Assembly: GCA_001724275.1 (NCBI GenBank)
Contig: MEDZ01000006.1
Location: 80,066 to 144,065, forward strand
DNA length: 64,000 nucleotides
Reading direction: 5' to 3'
From: Gemmatimonadetes bacterium SCN 70-22
GTDB taxonomy: Bacteria; Gemmatimonadota; Gemmatimonadetes; Gemmatimonadales; Gemmatimonadaceae
Shown here: positions 29,662-37,962 of the stretch, piece after piece
Numbering within the stretch: the first letter of the stretch is position 1
Layout: each line of letters starts with the position of its first letter
The notes under the pieces: model-generated
Databases searched by the model: none
What the model was told of the DNA's origin: nothing
The model's input: the letters and a program-made list of their open reading frames with translations, nothing else
Made by a program: the position numbers and the translations under genes

Positions 29662-30093
29662 ATGCCCGACATCGTCCACGACTTCCCGGTTGGCGCGCCA
29701 GCCGCCCGCGTCTTCGACATGTTCACGACCTCGGCCGGCCTCGACACCTGGTGGACCGCCCGCTCGAGCGGGACGCCGTCGTTAGGCGCGGAGTATCACC
29801 TCTGGTTCGCCCCCGAGCACGACTGGCGCGCCCGCGTCACGGCCTGCGATCCCGGGCGCCGCTTCGAGCTCGAGGTGACGCGCGCCATGGATGACTGGTT
29901 GGGGACGCGCGTGCGCGCAGAGCTCGAGGAGCACTCCGGTATCACCACGGTCCGCTTCGCCCATCTCGGCTGGCGCGAAGCCAGCGAGCACTTCAGGATT
30001 TCGTCGTTCTGCTGGGCCATGTACCTCCGGTTGCTGCGGCTGTATCTCGAGGAGGGGGTGGTGGTGGAGTATGCGCGGCGGCTGACGGTGTAG
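29662..30093 (+). CDS. SRPBCC / AHSA1-like domain protein
   Basis: 143 residues. A START-like fold is suggested by the opening IVHDFPVGAPAARVFDMFTTSAGLDTWW, the central VTACDPGRRFELEV and the long C-terminal helix FCWAMYLRLLRLYLEEG. Members bind hydrophobic ligands or act with ArsR regulators; none is adjacent here. One internal Leu-Gly is encoded by TTA GGC in a CGTTAGG heptamer. The stop codon touches a 14-bp tandem array. Confidence 0.85.
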   Translation: MPDIVHDFPVGAPAARVFDMFTTSAGLDTWWTARSSGTPSLGAEYHLWFAPEHDWRARVTACDPGRRFELEVTRAMDDWLGTRVRAELEEHSGITTVRFAHLGWREASEHFRISSFCWAMYLRLLRLYLEEGVVVEYARRLTV

Positions 30094-30162
30094 GGCGGGA
30101 TACGCAGGGCGGGAGGCGCCGGGCGGGAGACGCCGGGCGGGAGGCGCGAGTCGGGAGACAGG
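30093..30162. repeat. 14-bp tandem array, five units, starting at a stop codon, followed by a hairpin
   Basis: Units of the type GGGCGGGAGACGCC start at 30093, 30107, 30121, 30135 and a diverged one at 30149; the first base overlaps the TAG of the SRPBCC gene. Immediately after come GGTGGCGC and GCGCCGCC arms around GTGGT. Possible terminator-linked repeat. Confidence 0.85.
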
Positions 30163-30309
30163 ACCGGTGGCGCGTGGTGCGCCGCCAGCGGCGGGTGGAT
30201 AGCGTTGCCGGAAGGGTGAGCGTATGCTATCGGCGGCGGACACCCGGTGTTCCGCCGAACGCACACGTATCCAACGGGCGCCAGCGCGCCGGAACACCAG
30301 GAGGGGAGC

Positions 30310-31419
30310 TTGGCTCGTCGTCAGGATCGCGTGCGCCGCGCGGCGCGCGCTGGAGGGCGCGTCGCCACTTTGCTGCTGGCGGTGCCGTTGGCGGTGCCGT
30401 TGGCGGTGGCCGGGGCGCAGCAGGGTGCGGCGCCGGTGAACGATCGCCCCAACCCGTACAAGACCGAGGTGGGATGGGCTCGCATGCCCGAGGGGCGCAC
30501 ATGGGGGTCGACCAGCGCGGTCGACATCGATCCCGACGGCGTGAGCGTCTGGGTGGGCGAGCGTTGCGGCGCCAATACGTGCGTCGGGTCGAATCTCGAC
30601 CCGATCCTCAAGTTCGACGCGACCGGATCGCTGGTCAAAAGCTTCGGTGCGGGCCTGGTCATGTGGCCGCACGGGATCCATGTCGACCGCCAGGGGAACG
30701 TCTGGGTGACCGACGGGCTGGACAACCGCCCACGCCGCCCGCGCGGCGCCCCGCCCGACGCCCCCCTCCCCCCTGCGCCTGCGATGGTCGCGGGGCACCA
30801 GGTCCACAAGTTCTCGCCCGAGGGCAAGCTCCTCATGTCGCTCGGCGATCCGGGGGGCGGGCATGACGCCCGGTACTTCTGGCAACCCAACGACGTCCTG
30901 GTGGCGCCCGACGGGAGCATCTTCGTGGCCGAGGGGCACGGCGGCGACAATGCGCGCATCCTCAAGTTTGCGCCTGACGGTAAGTTCCTGAGGGCGTGGG
31001 GGAAGAAGGGGACCGGCAGGGGAGAGTTCGACCAGCCGCATGCGCTGGCCATGGATTCGCGGGGGCGTCTCTTCGTCGCCGATCGCTCGAACAACCGCAT
31101 CCAGATCTTCGACCAGGAGGGGACCTTCCTGGACGCGTGGTACCAGTTCTCGCGCGTCAGCGGGCTCTGGATCGACGCCGACGACACGCTCTACGCCGCC
31201 GACTCCGAGTCCGGGTCGATCGATCCCTCGCGCAAGGCGTGGCTGCGCGGCATCCGCATCGGGAGCGCGAAGGACGGGAGCGTGCGGTACTTCATCCCGG
31301 ATCCGGATGTGGACTCACGGAACACGAGCGCCGCCGAGGGCGTGGCCGTGGACCGGAACGGCGTGATCTACGGGGCGGAGGTGGGGCCGCGGGCGCTGAA
31401 GCGGTATGTGAGGAAGTAG
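30310..31419 (+). CDS. Secreted NHL-repeat beta-propeller protein
   Basis: 369 residues from a TTG at 30310 with AGGAGG about 5 bp upstream, which gives a normal signal peptide (about 1-38, ending VAGAQ); a GTG at 30247 would add 21 residues before it. Six-bladed NHL propeller shown by repeated IDPDG, VDRQGNVWVTD, VAPDGSIFVAEG, MDSRGRLFVADRSNNRIQIFD and VDRNGVIYGAEVGPRALKRY. It resembles peptidylglycine alpha-amidating lyase-type propellers, but an enzymatic role is not shown. Paralogous in plan to 35855, and the two flank the PQQ dehydrogenase module. Confidence 0.85.
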   Translation: MARRQDRVRRAARAGGRVATLLLAVPLAVPLAVAGAQQGAAPVNDRPNPYKTEVGWARMPEGRTWGSTSAVDIDPDGVSVWVGERCGANTCVGSNLDPILKFDATGSLVKSFGAGLVMWPHGIHVDRQGNVWVTDGLDNRPRRPRGAPPDAPLPPAPAMVAGHQVHKFSPEGKLLMSLGDPGGGHDARYFWQPNDVLVAPDGSIFVAEGHGGDNARILKFAPDGKFLRAWGKKGTGRGEFDQPHALAMDSRGRLFVADRSNNRIQIFDQEGTFLDAWYQFSRVSGLWIDADDTLYAADSESGSIDPSRKAWLRGIRIGSAKDGSVRYFIPDPDVDSRNTSAAEGVAVDRNGVIYGAEVGPRALKRYVRK

Positions 31420-31421
31420 GT

Positions 31422-31464
31422 GGGAGTCGGGAGACGGGGGACGGGGGACGGGGGACGGGAGTGC
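31422..31464 (+). repeat. GACGGGG tandem array ending GGGAGTGC, 2 bp after a stop codon
   Basis: Four 7-bp GACGGGG-type units at 31433-31460 preceded by GGGAGTCGGGA and ended by GGGAGTGC; GACGGGAGTGC (31454-31464) is the exact inverse of GCACTCCCGTC at 31535-31545 beside the convergent gene. Confidence 0.85.
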
Positions 31465-31508
31465 GCGCGTGTGGCCGCGCGCTGACCGGCGCGCAGGCAC
31501 CGAGACAC

Positions 31509-31536
31509 GCAAACGGCGCCCAGAGGCGCCGTTTGC
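31509..31536. terminator. Perfect 12-bp hairpin between convergent genes
   Basis: GCAAACGGCGCC (31509-31520), loop CAGA, GGCGCCGTTTGC (31525-31536). Seen from the minus strand it ends in a short A-rich arm. It directly abuts the GCACTCCCGTC repeat arm and lies between the NHL gene and the PQQ dehydrogenase, so it could stop transcription from both sides. Confidence 0.65.
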
Positions 31537-31566
31537 ACTCCCGTCTCCCAACGCCCGTCTCGCCAC

Positions 31567-33771
31567 TCACCTCCGCAGCGCCAGCGCCGTCAGCGTGGTC
31601 GACGATCCGGCCCCGGAGGCGAAGACGATGTACTGCCGCCCCTTGTGCATGAAGGTCATCGGGAGCGCGGTGGTCTTGGCCGGAATGCGCACCGCGCCGA
31701 CCTGCTTGCCGGTCGCCTTGTCGACGGCGAACAGCTGCGGCGGCTGGCCGGGGACGCCGCCATTGCGCCCCGTACCGTAGATGAGGAGCGTCTTCGTCGT
31801 GATGATCTGCGCCTGCCCCCGCGCCCCCTGCGGCGGGAGCGACACGCCGGCGAAGAGCGGGTCCTTGCTGCTGACGGGTACCATCCCGCCGTTGGGGATC
31901 CACCACTTCCTGTCGCCGGTGTTCAGGTCGTAGGCGGTGATCCCGCCGAATTCCCTGGGCTTGGCGATCGACACGCCCCCGATGAGCGAGGCGCCGGCGC
32001 GTGACGAGAATCCCTCCCCCTGCAGGTCCTTGCGCGGCGTGTACCCCGCGGGGGTCGGGAGCGCCCCGGGAAGGCCGCAGCTGTCGTGCGGCGACGAGTA
32101 GTTGAACTCCGAGCACGGGTCCTTCTGCAGGGAGATGGTGCTCAGCCCCGTCTGCGATCCGACGTACACCATCCCCGTCTCCGGGTCGACCGCGACGCCG
32201 CCGTCGATGTTCACCCCGCCCGACGCGCCAGGGGCGTACCACGAGCAGGTGAGCCCGCTCGTGCCACCGTCGATGGGCTGCCCCGGGATGTAGTACGCGC
32301 CCATGCGGCACTTCCGGGCCAGCGTGAGCGCCGAGTCCCTGATGGCCGGCGTGTAGTCGATCAGGTCGCGCTCCATCAATCCCTGCTGGCTGTACGGCGC
32401 CGGCCTGGTGGGAATCGGCTGCGTGGGCCACGCCTCCTCCCCCGGGACCTCGCTCGCCATCACCGGGGTCTCGACGATGGGCCAGACGGGCTCTCCCGTC
32501 TCGCGGTCGAGCACGTAGAGCCACCCCTGCTTGGTGGCCTGGGCGACGATCCTGCGCCGCCTCCCGTCGACGGTGACGTCCAGCACGTTAGGCGCGATGG
32601 GGGTGTCGTAGTCCCAGATGTCGTGGTGCACGAACTGGTAGTGCCACTTGCGCTTCCCGGTCCTGGCGTCGATCGCGACCAGCGAGTTGCCGAAGAGGTT
32701 CGCCCCGGGACGATGGCCGCCGTATTCGTCCATGAGCGGCATCCCGGTGGGGACGTAGACGAGGCCGAGCTCGGGGTCCGACGCCCACGTCGCCCACGGG
32801 TCCACCTTGCCGACCCCCGGCGTCCCGGGCTTCGTCCCATGCTTCCACGTCTCGGCGCCGAACTCGCCCGGCTGCGGGATGAGGTTGAACTTCCACAGCT
32901 GCGTCCCGGTGCGCACGTCGAAGCCGCGCACGAAGCCGTGGATGTTCCTGAGGCGGATCGGGTAATAGCCGTGGATCGACGAGTTCCCGAGGACGATCAC
33001 GTCGCCCATGATCACCGCCGGGCTGCTGTTGGCGATTTGTCCCTCGCTGGGGTCGATGCCGGTGGTGCCGTCGGCGCCCGTCTTCGTCGCCTCGTTCCAC
33101 CGTTCGCCCGGCCTGGCCTTGCGCGCGGGGGCCGCGTCGGAGATGATGAGCGGTCCCGAGTCGTCGACGGCCAGCGGCACGATCGGGTAGCCGAGTCCCT
33201 CCATGAGGTCGACGACCCCGTTCTTCCCGAACCGGGGGTCGGGAAGCCCGGTCTTCGCGTCGAGCGAGGCGAGGTGGTAGCCCGGCGTGATCACGATGAC
33301 GCGCTCCTCCTTTCCGTCGGTCCAGTACGCGAGCCCCCGACCGGCGAACTGTCGCGGCGCCTTCTGCCAGCGGATCCCCTCGTCCATGCGCCACATCCAC
33401 AGCGTCTCGCCCGTCTCCGGATCGATGGCGGTGGCGATGCGGCGCGTGGTGGCCACGGTGAAGAGGCGCCCGTTCGCGTAGAGCGGGGTCGTGCGGTAGT
33501 ACTCGTCGGCGCCGAAGGGGGCCGCGTTCCACGTCCACGCCACCTTGAGCGAGTCGAAGTTGCGGGCGTTCACCTGGTCGAGCGACGAGTAGCGCGTCCC
33601 CCACGCGTCCCCGGCCCAGTACCGCCACTCCCCCGGCACGTTGCCGCGGACCAGCGACTGCCCCTGCGAGGCGCTCGAGGTGGCGACGCGGGCGAGCGAG
33701 GCGGCGACCAGCGCCGCCGCCAGTACGGCCGTCGTCCCTAACGAGCGCCGGGTGGTCCATCGTTGCGTCAT
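31567..33771 (-). CDS. PQQ-dependent dehydrogenase (quinoprotein, eight-bladed)
   Basis: 734 residues, ATG start. N-terminal signal peptide (about 10-32). Propeller blades carry the tryptophan-docking pattern (GEWRYWAGDAWGTRYSSLDQVN, IDPETGETLWMW, IDARTGKRKWHYQFVHHDIWDYD, LNTGDRKWW). The family oxidises alcohols or sugars in the periplasm with PQQ and Ca or a lanthanide. There is no C-terminal cytochrome domain; the upstream gene, 45 bp away, supplies a cytochrome c fused to HupE, a likely electron acceptor. I cannot call the substrate; glucose or small-alcohol specificity would need alignment. PQQ synthesis genes are not in the window. Confidence 0.92.
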   Translation of the reverse strand: MTQRWTTRRSLGTTAVLAAALVAASLARVATSSASQGQSLVRGNVPGEWRYWAGDAWGTRYSSLDQVNARNFDSLKVAWTWNAAPFGADEYYRTTPLYANGRLFTVATTRRIATAIDPETGETLWMWRMDEGIRWQKAPRQFAGRGLAYWTDGKEERVIVITPGYHLASLDAKTGLPDPRFGKNGVVDLMEGLGYPIVPLAVDDSGPLIISDAAPARKARPGERWNEATKTGADGTTGIDPSEGQIANSSPAVIMGDVIVLGNSSIHGYYPIRLRNIHGFVRGFDVRTGTQLWKFNLIPQPGEFGAETWKHGTKPGTPGVGKVDPWATWASDPELGLVYVPTGMPLMDEYGGHRPGANLFGNSLVAIDARTGKRKWHYQFVHHDIWDYDTPIAPNVLDVTVDGRRRRIVAQATKQGWLYVLDRETGEPVWPIVETPVMASEVPGEEAWPTQPIPTRPAPYSQQGLMERDLIDYTPAIRDSALTLARKCRMGAYYIPGQPIDGGTSGLTCSWYAPGASGGVNIDGGVAVDPETGMVYVGSQTGLSTISLQKDPCSEFNYSSPHDSCGLPGALPTPAGYTPRKDLQGEGFSSRAGASLIGGVSIAKPREFGGITAYDLNTGDRKWWIPNGGMVPVSSKDPLFAGVSLPPQGARGQAQIITTKTLLIYGTGRNGGVPGQPPQLFAVDKATGKQVGAVRIPAKTTALPMTFMHKGRQYIVFASGAGSSTTLTALALRR

Positions 33772-33816
33772 GGTGGTCTCGATCCTCGCGCGGTGGGGGA
33801 AGGGTGGGCGGCGCCG

Positions 33817-35592
33817 TCAGCGCCCGCTGGTCTCGATCCGGATGCGCCTGGCGGCGACGGTGTCCGCCGGGAGCTCCTCGTCGCCCGCCGGGAGGCCGTT
33901 GAGCATGAGGATGTACGCCGTCACCGCCGCGTACTCGTCGCTCGTCAGGCTTCCCGGGCTGTTCTTGGGCATCTTCTCGGTCATGAAGGCGAGCAGTTCG
34001 GAGAGGCGCCTGCCCTCCCAGGCGTTCCGGAACGTCACCCCGGTGTGCGAGGCCGGCGTGTGGCACTCGCGGCACGTCCCGACGTAGATGTCCTTCCCGC
34101 GTGCCGCCTGGGCATCGGTGTACACCCCCGACAGCGTCGAGCGCACCTCCTCGCCCGCCTGCGCGTGGGCGGTGGCGGCGGCGCCGGCCAGGGCGATGGC
34201 GAGGGCGAGCACGGCGAGCGTCCCGCCGGCCGGGCGCGATGGCGTCCGCGCCAGGCGGGCGACCACGATCGACACCCCCCAGAGCACGGCGACGATGATC
34301 AGCAGGAGCATCAGGGTACGCATCAGGGCGACGGCCAGCGTCACGTCGAGCGCGGGCCAGGTGAAGCGGTATGCGCGCAGCACGGCGAACCGTGCCGTCA
34401 TCCAGTGCCAGCTTTCGTGGGCCACCAGGGCCGAGAGCACGATCACGCCCAGCCGCTCGGCGACCACGCGGCTCAAGATCCATGCAAGGAGCGGGATGGC
34501 AAGGGCGATGACCAGCAGCTGCCCCAGCTCCACGCCGACGTTGAAGGCGAGGAGCGAGGTCACGAGATGGCGCCCCGCGAACTGGAGCGAGTCGCGCAGG
34601 GCGAAGGAGAAGCCGAAGCCGTGCACCAGCCCGAAGCCGAAGGCCACGAGCCACCGACGGTCGAGGCGCGCCCCGGCGATGTTCTCGAGCGCCATGGCGA
34701 CGATCGAGGCGGCGATCAGGAACTCGATGAGGGGGGGAAACCACCCAGCGCCGGGCGCCATGCCTAACGCGGATGCGAGCAGGGTGATGGAATGCGCCGC
34801 CGTGAAGGCGGTCACGACCCCGGCCAATGGGCGCAGCCGCCGGATCGGGATGACGAGGCAGAGGAGGAACAGGAGGTGATCGAGCCCCCCCAGGATGTGC
34901 TCGAACCCCAGCGCCACGAAACGCCCCGCCGCCTGCCACGCGCCCGGATCGAGGGGGACCAGCCCCGGGTTCCCCTCGTACTGGAAGGCGCGCTCGCTTC
35001 CGTCGGGCATCGCCCAGCGCAACACGGTGGAGGTCGTGACGCCCAGGTGGGCCAGCAGGGGGCGTACCGAGAAGCGCGAGTGGGGCGAGGCGATGGGATA
35101 GGCGAGGACCACGTCCATCATCGCCTGGCGCCACGGGAGCTCCGTCTCGTTGGGGAGTGGCGGGGACGACGCCCCGGCCACGGCGCAGTCGAACGACTCG
35201 AAGCTGCGGTCCGACGGCAGGGCGATGCGCGCCGCGACGATGCGCCCGCCGGTGAGGCGGCGGCCGCCCTCGTACAGCTCGAGGTAGCCCAGGATCCACA
35301 GCGTCGCGGCCTCGTGCAGGCGCGGGGTCACGCGCGCGATGTCGAGGTAGTCGCCGCGGATGAGCGGGATGTCGACGTCGCGCACCGCCTCGAGCGGGAC
35401 CCTGACGACGAGGCGCAGCTGCGTGCTGTCGGCCCGCGCGATCAGCTGCACCGTCGCCCGGGGCGGGACCTCGTGCCCCCATCCCGGGGCCGACCGGGCC
35501 AGCAGGAGGAGGATGAGCGCAAGGAGCGGGCGCCACGCGCGCGCCGCGCGCGGGTGCGCGCGTTGCACGAGCGTGTGCGGCGGCGCCATCAC
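33817..35592 (-). CDS. HupE/UreJ-like membrane protein fused to cytochrome c
   Basis: 591 residues. Signal peptide about 20-38 ending GWGHE, a beta-rich extracytoplasmic domain (about 40-215), then a HupE/UreJ_2-type membrane region of seven or so spans (about 220-480) with His-rich motifs HILGGLDHLLFLLCLV, FTAAHSITL, GLVHGFGFS and HESWHW that resemble metal-transport sites. After a further span comes a cytochrome c domain (about 495-575) with CRECH and Met candidate EKMPKNSPGSL. HupE proteins are linked to nickel or cobalt uptake. Fusion to a cytochrome and pairing with a PQQ dehydrogenase point instead to redox-coupled metal handling, possibly loading the dehydrogenase metal; this is inference. 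Confidence 0.83.
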   Translation of the reverse strand: MMAPPHTLVQRAHPRAARAWRPLLALILLLLARSAPGWGHEVPPRATVQLIARADSTQLRLVVRVPLEAVRDVDIPLIRGDYLDIARVTPRLHEAATLWILGYLELYEGGRRLTGGRIVAARIALPSDRSFESFDCAVAGASSPPLPNETELPWRQAMMDVVLAYPIASPHSRFSVRPLLAHLGVTTSTVLRWAMPDGSERAFQYEGNPGLVPLDPGAWQAAGRFVALGFEHILGGLDHLLFLLCLVIPIRRLRPLAGVVTAFTAAHSITLLASALGMAPGAGWFPPLIEFLIAASIVAMALENIAGARLDRRWLVAFGFGLVHGFGFSFALRDSLQFAGRHLVTSLLAFNVGVELGQLLVIALAIPLLAWILSRVVAERLGVIVLSALVAHESWHWMTARFAVLRAYRFTWPALDVTLAVALMRTLMLLLIIVAVLWGVSIVVARLARTPSRPAGGTLAVLALAIALAGAAATAHAQAGEEVRSTLSGVYTDAQAARGKDIYVGTCRECHTPASHTGVTFRNAWEGRRLSELLAFMTEKMPKNSPGSLTSDEYAAVTAYILMLNGLPAGDEELPADTVAARRIRIETSGR

Positions 35593-35667
35593 GGGAGGGT
35601 GGGGGCGATGGGGGAGGTGCGCATCACGACTGTACGGACACGCCGCTTTGGATGCTGGCTGCGGTCA

Positions 35668-35755
35668 CGGATCGGGTGCGAATCGGGTGCGGGACGGGTG
35701 CGGGCCGGGTGCGGGACGGGTGCGGGACGGGTGCGGGACGGGTGCTGGACGGGAG
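35668..35755. repeat. 11-bp tandem array, eight units, in a divergent promoter region
   Basis: Eight 11-bp units of the type CGGGACGGGTG from 35668 to 35755, the inner ones identical and the ends diverged. The array lies between the HupE fusion start (35592) and the NHL gene start (35855), where promoters for both are expected. Confidence 0.9.
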
Positions 35756-35854
35756 GCGGAACGCGACGGTAGTATGGTCGCCGCACGCCGCGCCGACGAG
35801 ACCAGCGCCCCCCTTTCGCGCGGGAATGGGGCCGTTCCCCGGGATTGGACGTCC

Positions 35855-37036
35855 ATGACGCGTTCGCGGAAGCTCCTGGCCGCCACGGCCCTCGTGGCCA
35901 CGATTGCCGCCCTCGGCGTGGGGCAGCGTGCCCTGCAGGGTGCCGCCCAGGGAAGGGGGGCGCAGGCCCCCGCCTTCGAGGTCGACCCGTTCTGGCCGCA
36001 GCCGCTGCCTAACCATTGGGTGATGGGCTCGGTGATCGGGGTCGGCGTCGACGCGCGTGACCACGTCTTCATCGTGCACCGCCAGCAGACGCTCAACCAG
36101 CGGACCGAGGTGCTGACGGGAGAGGCGGCGAAGAGCGGGGACTGCTGCGTGGCCGCACCTCCCGTTCTCGAGTTCGCCCCTGACGGCAAGCTGGTCAACG
36201 CCTGGGGCGGAGCGGGGGAGGGGTACACCTGGCCCGCGTCGAACCACGGCATCTCGATCGACCACAAGGACAACGTGTGGATCGGCGGCAACGGGCAGGG
36301 CGATTCGCACATCCTCAAGTTCACCCACGACGGGAAGTTCCTGCAGCAGATCGGGATCCCCGGGAAGGGCGCCAACAGCACGGCGACGGAGCACTTCGGG
36401 CGCGTCGCCAAGATCTCGTTCGACGTCGGCGCCAACGAGGCGTATGTCTCCGACGGGTACGGCAACAAGCGCGTGGCGGTGCTCGACATGAACACCGGCG
36501 CCATCAAGCGCTACTGGGGCGCCTACGGCAACACGCCGAGCGACAGCAACCTCGGTCCGTACGATCCGGATGCGCCGCTGGCGCAGCAGTTCCGCAACCC
36601 CGTGCACTGCGCGGAGCCCAGCACCGACGGGCTCGTGTACGTCTGCGACCGGCCTAACGATCGCATCCAGGTGTTCCGGACGGACGGGAAGTTCGTGAAG
36701 GAGGCGCGCATCGCCCCTCGCACCCTGGGCGACGGCTCGGTCTGGGACATCGCCTTCTCGAAGGACCGGGACCAGAAGTACCTCTACCTGGCCGACGGGA
36801 AGAACGAGAAGGTCTACGTCATCGAGCGGCAGTCGCTCGAGGTCCTCACCAGCTTCGGTGACGGCGGCCGCCAACCCGGGCAGTTCTTCGCCGTACACAG
36901 CATCGCGACCGACTCGAAGGGGAACATCTACACGACGGAGACCTACGAGGGGAAGCGGCTGCAGAAGTTCGTGTACAAGGGACTGGCCCCCGTGACGGCG
37001 AGGAATCGGGGCGTCCCCTGGCCGGGACGCCGCTGA
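35855..37036 (+). CDS. Secreted NHL-repeat beta-propeller protein
   Basis: 393 residues from the ATG at 35855; the longer reading from 35360 runs through the divergent gene and the tandem array. Signal peptide about 1-35. NHL blades: IGVGVDARDHVFIVHRQQ, FAPDGKLVNAWGG, IDHKDNVWIGGNGQGDSHILKF, VSDGYGNKRVAVLD, VYVCDRPNDRIQVF, TDSKGNIYTTETYEGKRLQKF. A CC pair (GDCCVAAPP) is near residue 100. Same plan as 30310. Both flank the PQQ/HupE-cytochrome pair, so a shared extracytoplasmic pathway is plausible but unproven. Two Pro-Asn pairs use CCT AAC in the CCTAAC motif. Confidence 0.85.
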   Translation: MTRSRKLLAATALVATIAALGVGQRALQGAAQGRGAQAPAFEVDPFWPQPLPNHWVMGSVIGVGVDARDHVFIVHRQQTLNQRTEVLTGEAAKSGDCCVAAPPVLEFAPDGKLVNAWGGAGEGYTWPASNHGISIDHKDNVWIGGNGQGDSHILKFTHDGKFLQQIGIPGKGANSTATEHFGRVAKISFDVGANEAYVSDGYGNKRVAVLDMNTGAIKRYWGAYGNTPSDSNLGPYDPDAPLAQQFRNPVHCAEPSTDGLVYVCDRPNDRIQVFRTDGKFVKEARIAPRTLGDGSVWDIAFSKDRDQKYLYLADGKNEKVYVIERQSLEVLTSFGDGGRQPGQFFAVHSIATDSKGNIYTTETYEGKRLQKFVYKGLAPVTARNRGVPWPGRR

Positions 37037-37070
37037 GGTATCGCGACGGTCGCGGGGCGTCACGCCGATC

Positions 37071-37106
37071 GCGACGCCACGCGACGCCACGCGACGCCAC
37101 GCGACG
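37071..37106. repeat. 10-bp tandem array GCGACGCCAC, about 3.6 units
   Basis: Units at 37071, 37081, 37091 and a partial at 37101, 35 bp after the NHL stop codon in a 234-bp gap before the next gene. The rest of the gap shows no gene or clear signal. Confidence 0.85.
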
Positions 37107-37270
37107 TGGCCGCGTCGCCCGGCCGCGCTCGTCGTTGGCGCGCCCCATCACCGGCGCCGCCGCGTGAAACGGCCACGCAGCGGTCGCGTAGTGGTGGCGG
37201 GGGGCGCTAACTTCGCGTGGCGCAGACCACGAGTCGCCCCGCACCTCGCGCCCAGTCCCGAGGCCCTCGC

Positions 37271-37960
37271 ATGCAGAACGTGACCGCCGCTCCTCCCCCG
37301 CCGCCTCCCCTCCCCGACGTCCCCACGCCGCCGAATCCGTCCGCGGAACCGGTGGTGCAGGCCCCCGCGGTCGCCGGAACGAGCGCGCCCTCGGCGGCCG
37401 AGATGTATCAGGCGGCGCGGGCGTACCGCAATGAGCTCAACCGCCAGCTGAGCGACCTGGAATCGAAGCGCCTGGCCATCGCGCGCCGGCTGCGCGAGGG
37501 GCAGGTGACGGGCGCCGACAAGGCAGGGCTCGAGGCCCGACTCACGGAGCTCGACGGACGCATCAGCGAGATGTACAAGCAGATCGCGGCCGCCGATGCG
37601 CAGGTGGCGCGCGCCGCCGCCCTGCCGGGGGCCGTGGACACCCCGCCCACGTTCGTTCGCAACGGCCCCTCCGACGAGGCGGTCGAGCTGACGATCATCG
37701 GCACGATGTTCCTCCTCCTCCCGGTGTCGATCGCACTCGCCCGCCGGCTCTGGCGTCGCGCCACCGGCGCCCCGCTTCCGGCCAACCTGGCCAAGGAGAT
37801 GGACGAGCGCTTCACCCGGCTCGAGCAGGCGATGGACGCGGTCGCGGTGGAGGTGGAGCGGATCGGCGAGGGGCAACGTTACGTCACAAAAGTGCTCGGC
37901 GCGGGCGCCGCCGCTCCCCTGGCGCTGCGCGCACGGGAAGGCGTCGAGGTCCCGCGGTAG
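37271..37960 (+). CDS. Coiled-coil protein with one membrane span, unknown function
   Basis: 229 residues from the ATG at 37271; a start at 37217 is possible. A Pro-rich N-terminus (about 5-45), a coiled coil (about 50-115: YRNELNRQLSDLESKRLAIA and LTELDGRISEMYKQIAAADAQ), one membrane span (about 140-160, ELTIIGTMFLLLPVSIAL), then a second helical region (MDERFTRLEQAMDAVAVEVERI). No enzyme motif. The DUF4184 gene starts 2 bp after its stop, so the two are probably cotranscribed. Confidence 0.7.
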   Translation: MQNVTAAPPPPPPLPDVPTPPNPSAEPVVQAPAVAGTSAPSAAEMYQAARAYRNELNRQLSDLESKRLAIARRLREGQVTGADKAGLEARLTELDGRISEMYKQIAAADAQVARAAALPGAVDTPPTFVRNGPSDEAVELTIIGTMFLLLPVSIALARRLWRRATGAPLPANLAKEMDERFTRLEQAMDAVAVEVERIGEGQRYVTKVLGAGAAAPLALRAREGVEVPR

Positions 37961-37962
37961 CG

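Noticed and set aside
32588..35536. Long minus-strand frame of about 980 codons
   Set aside because: A +1 shadow of the PQQ dehydrogenase and HupE-cytochrome genes; dominated by Arg/Pro/Ala with no domain pattern.
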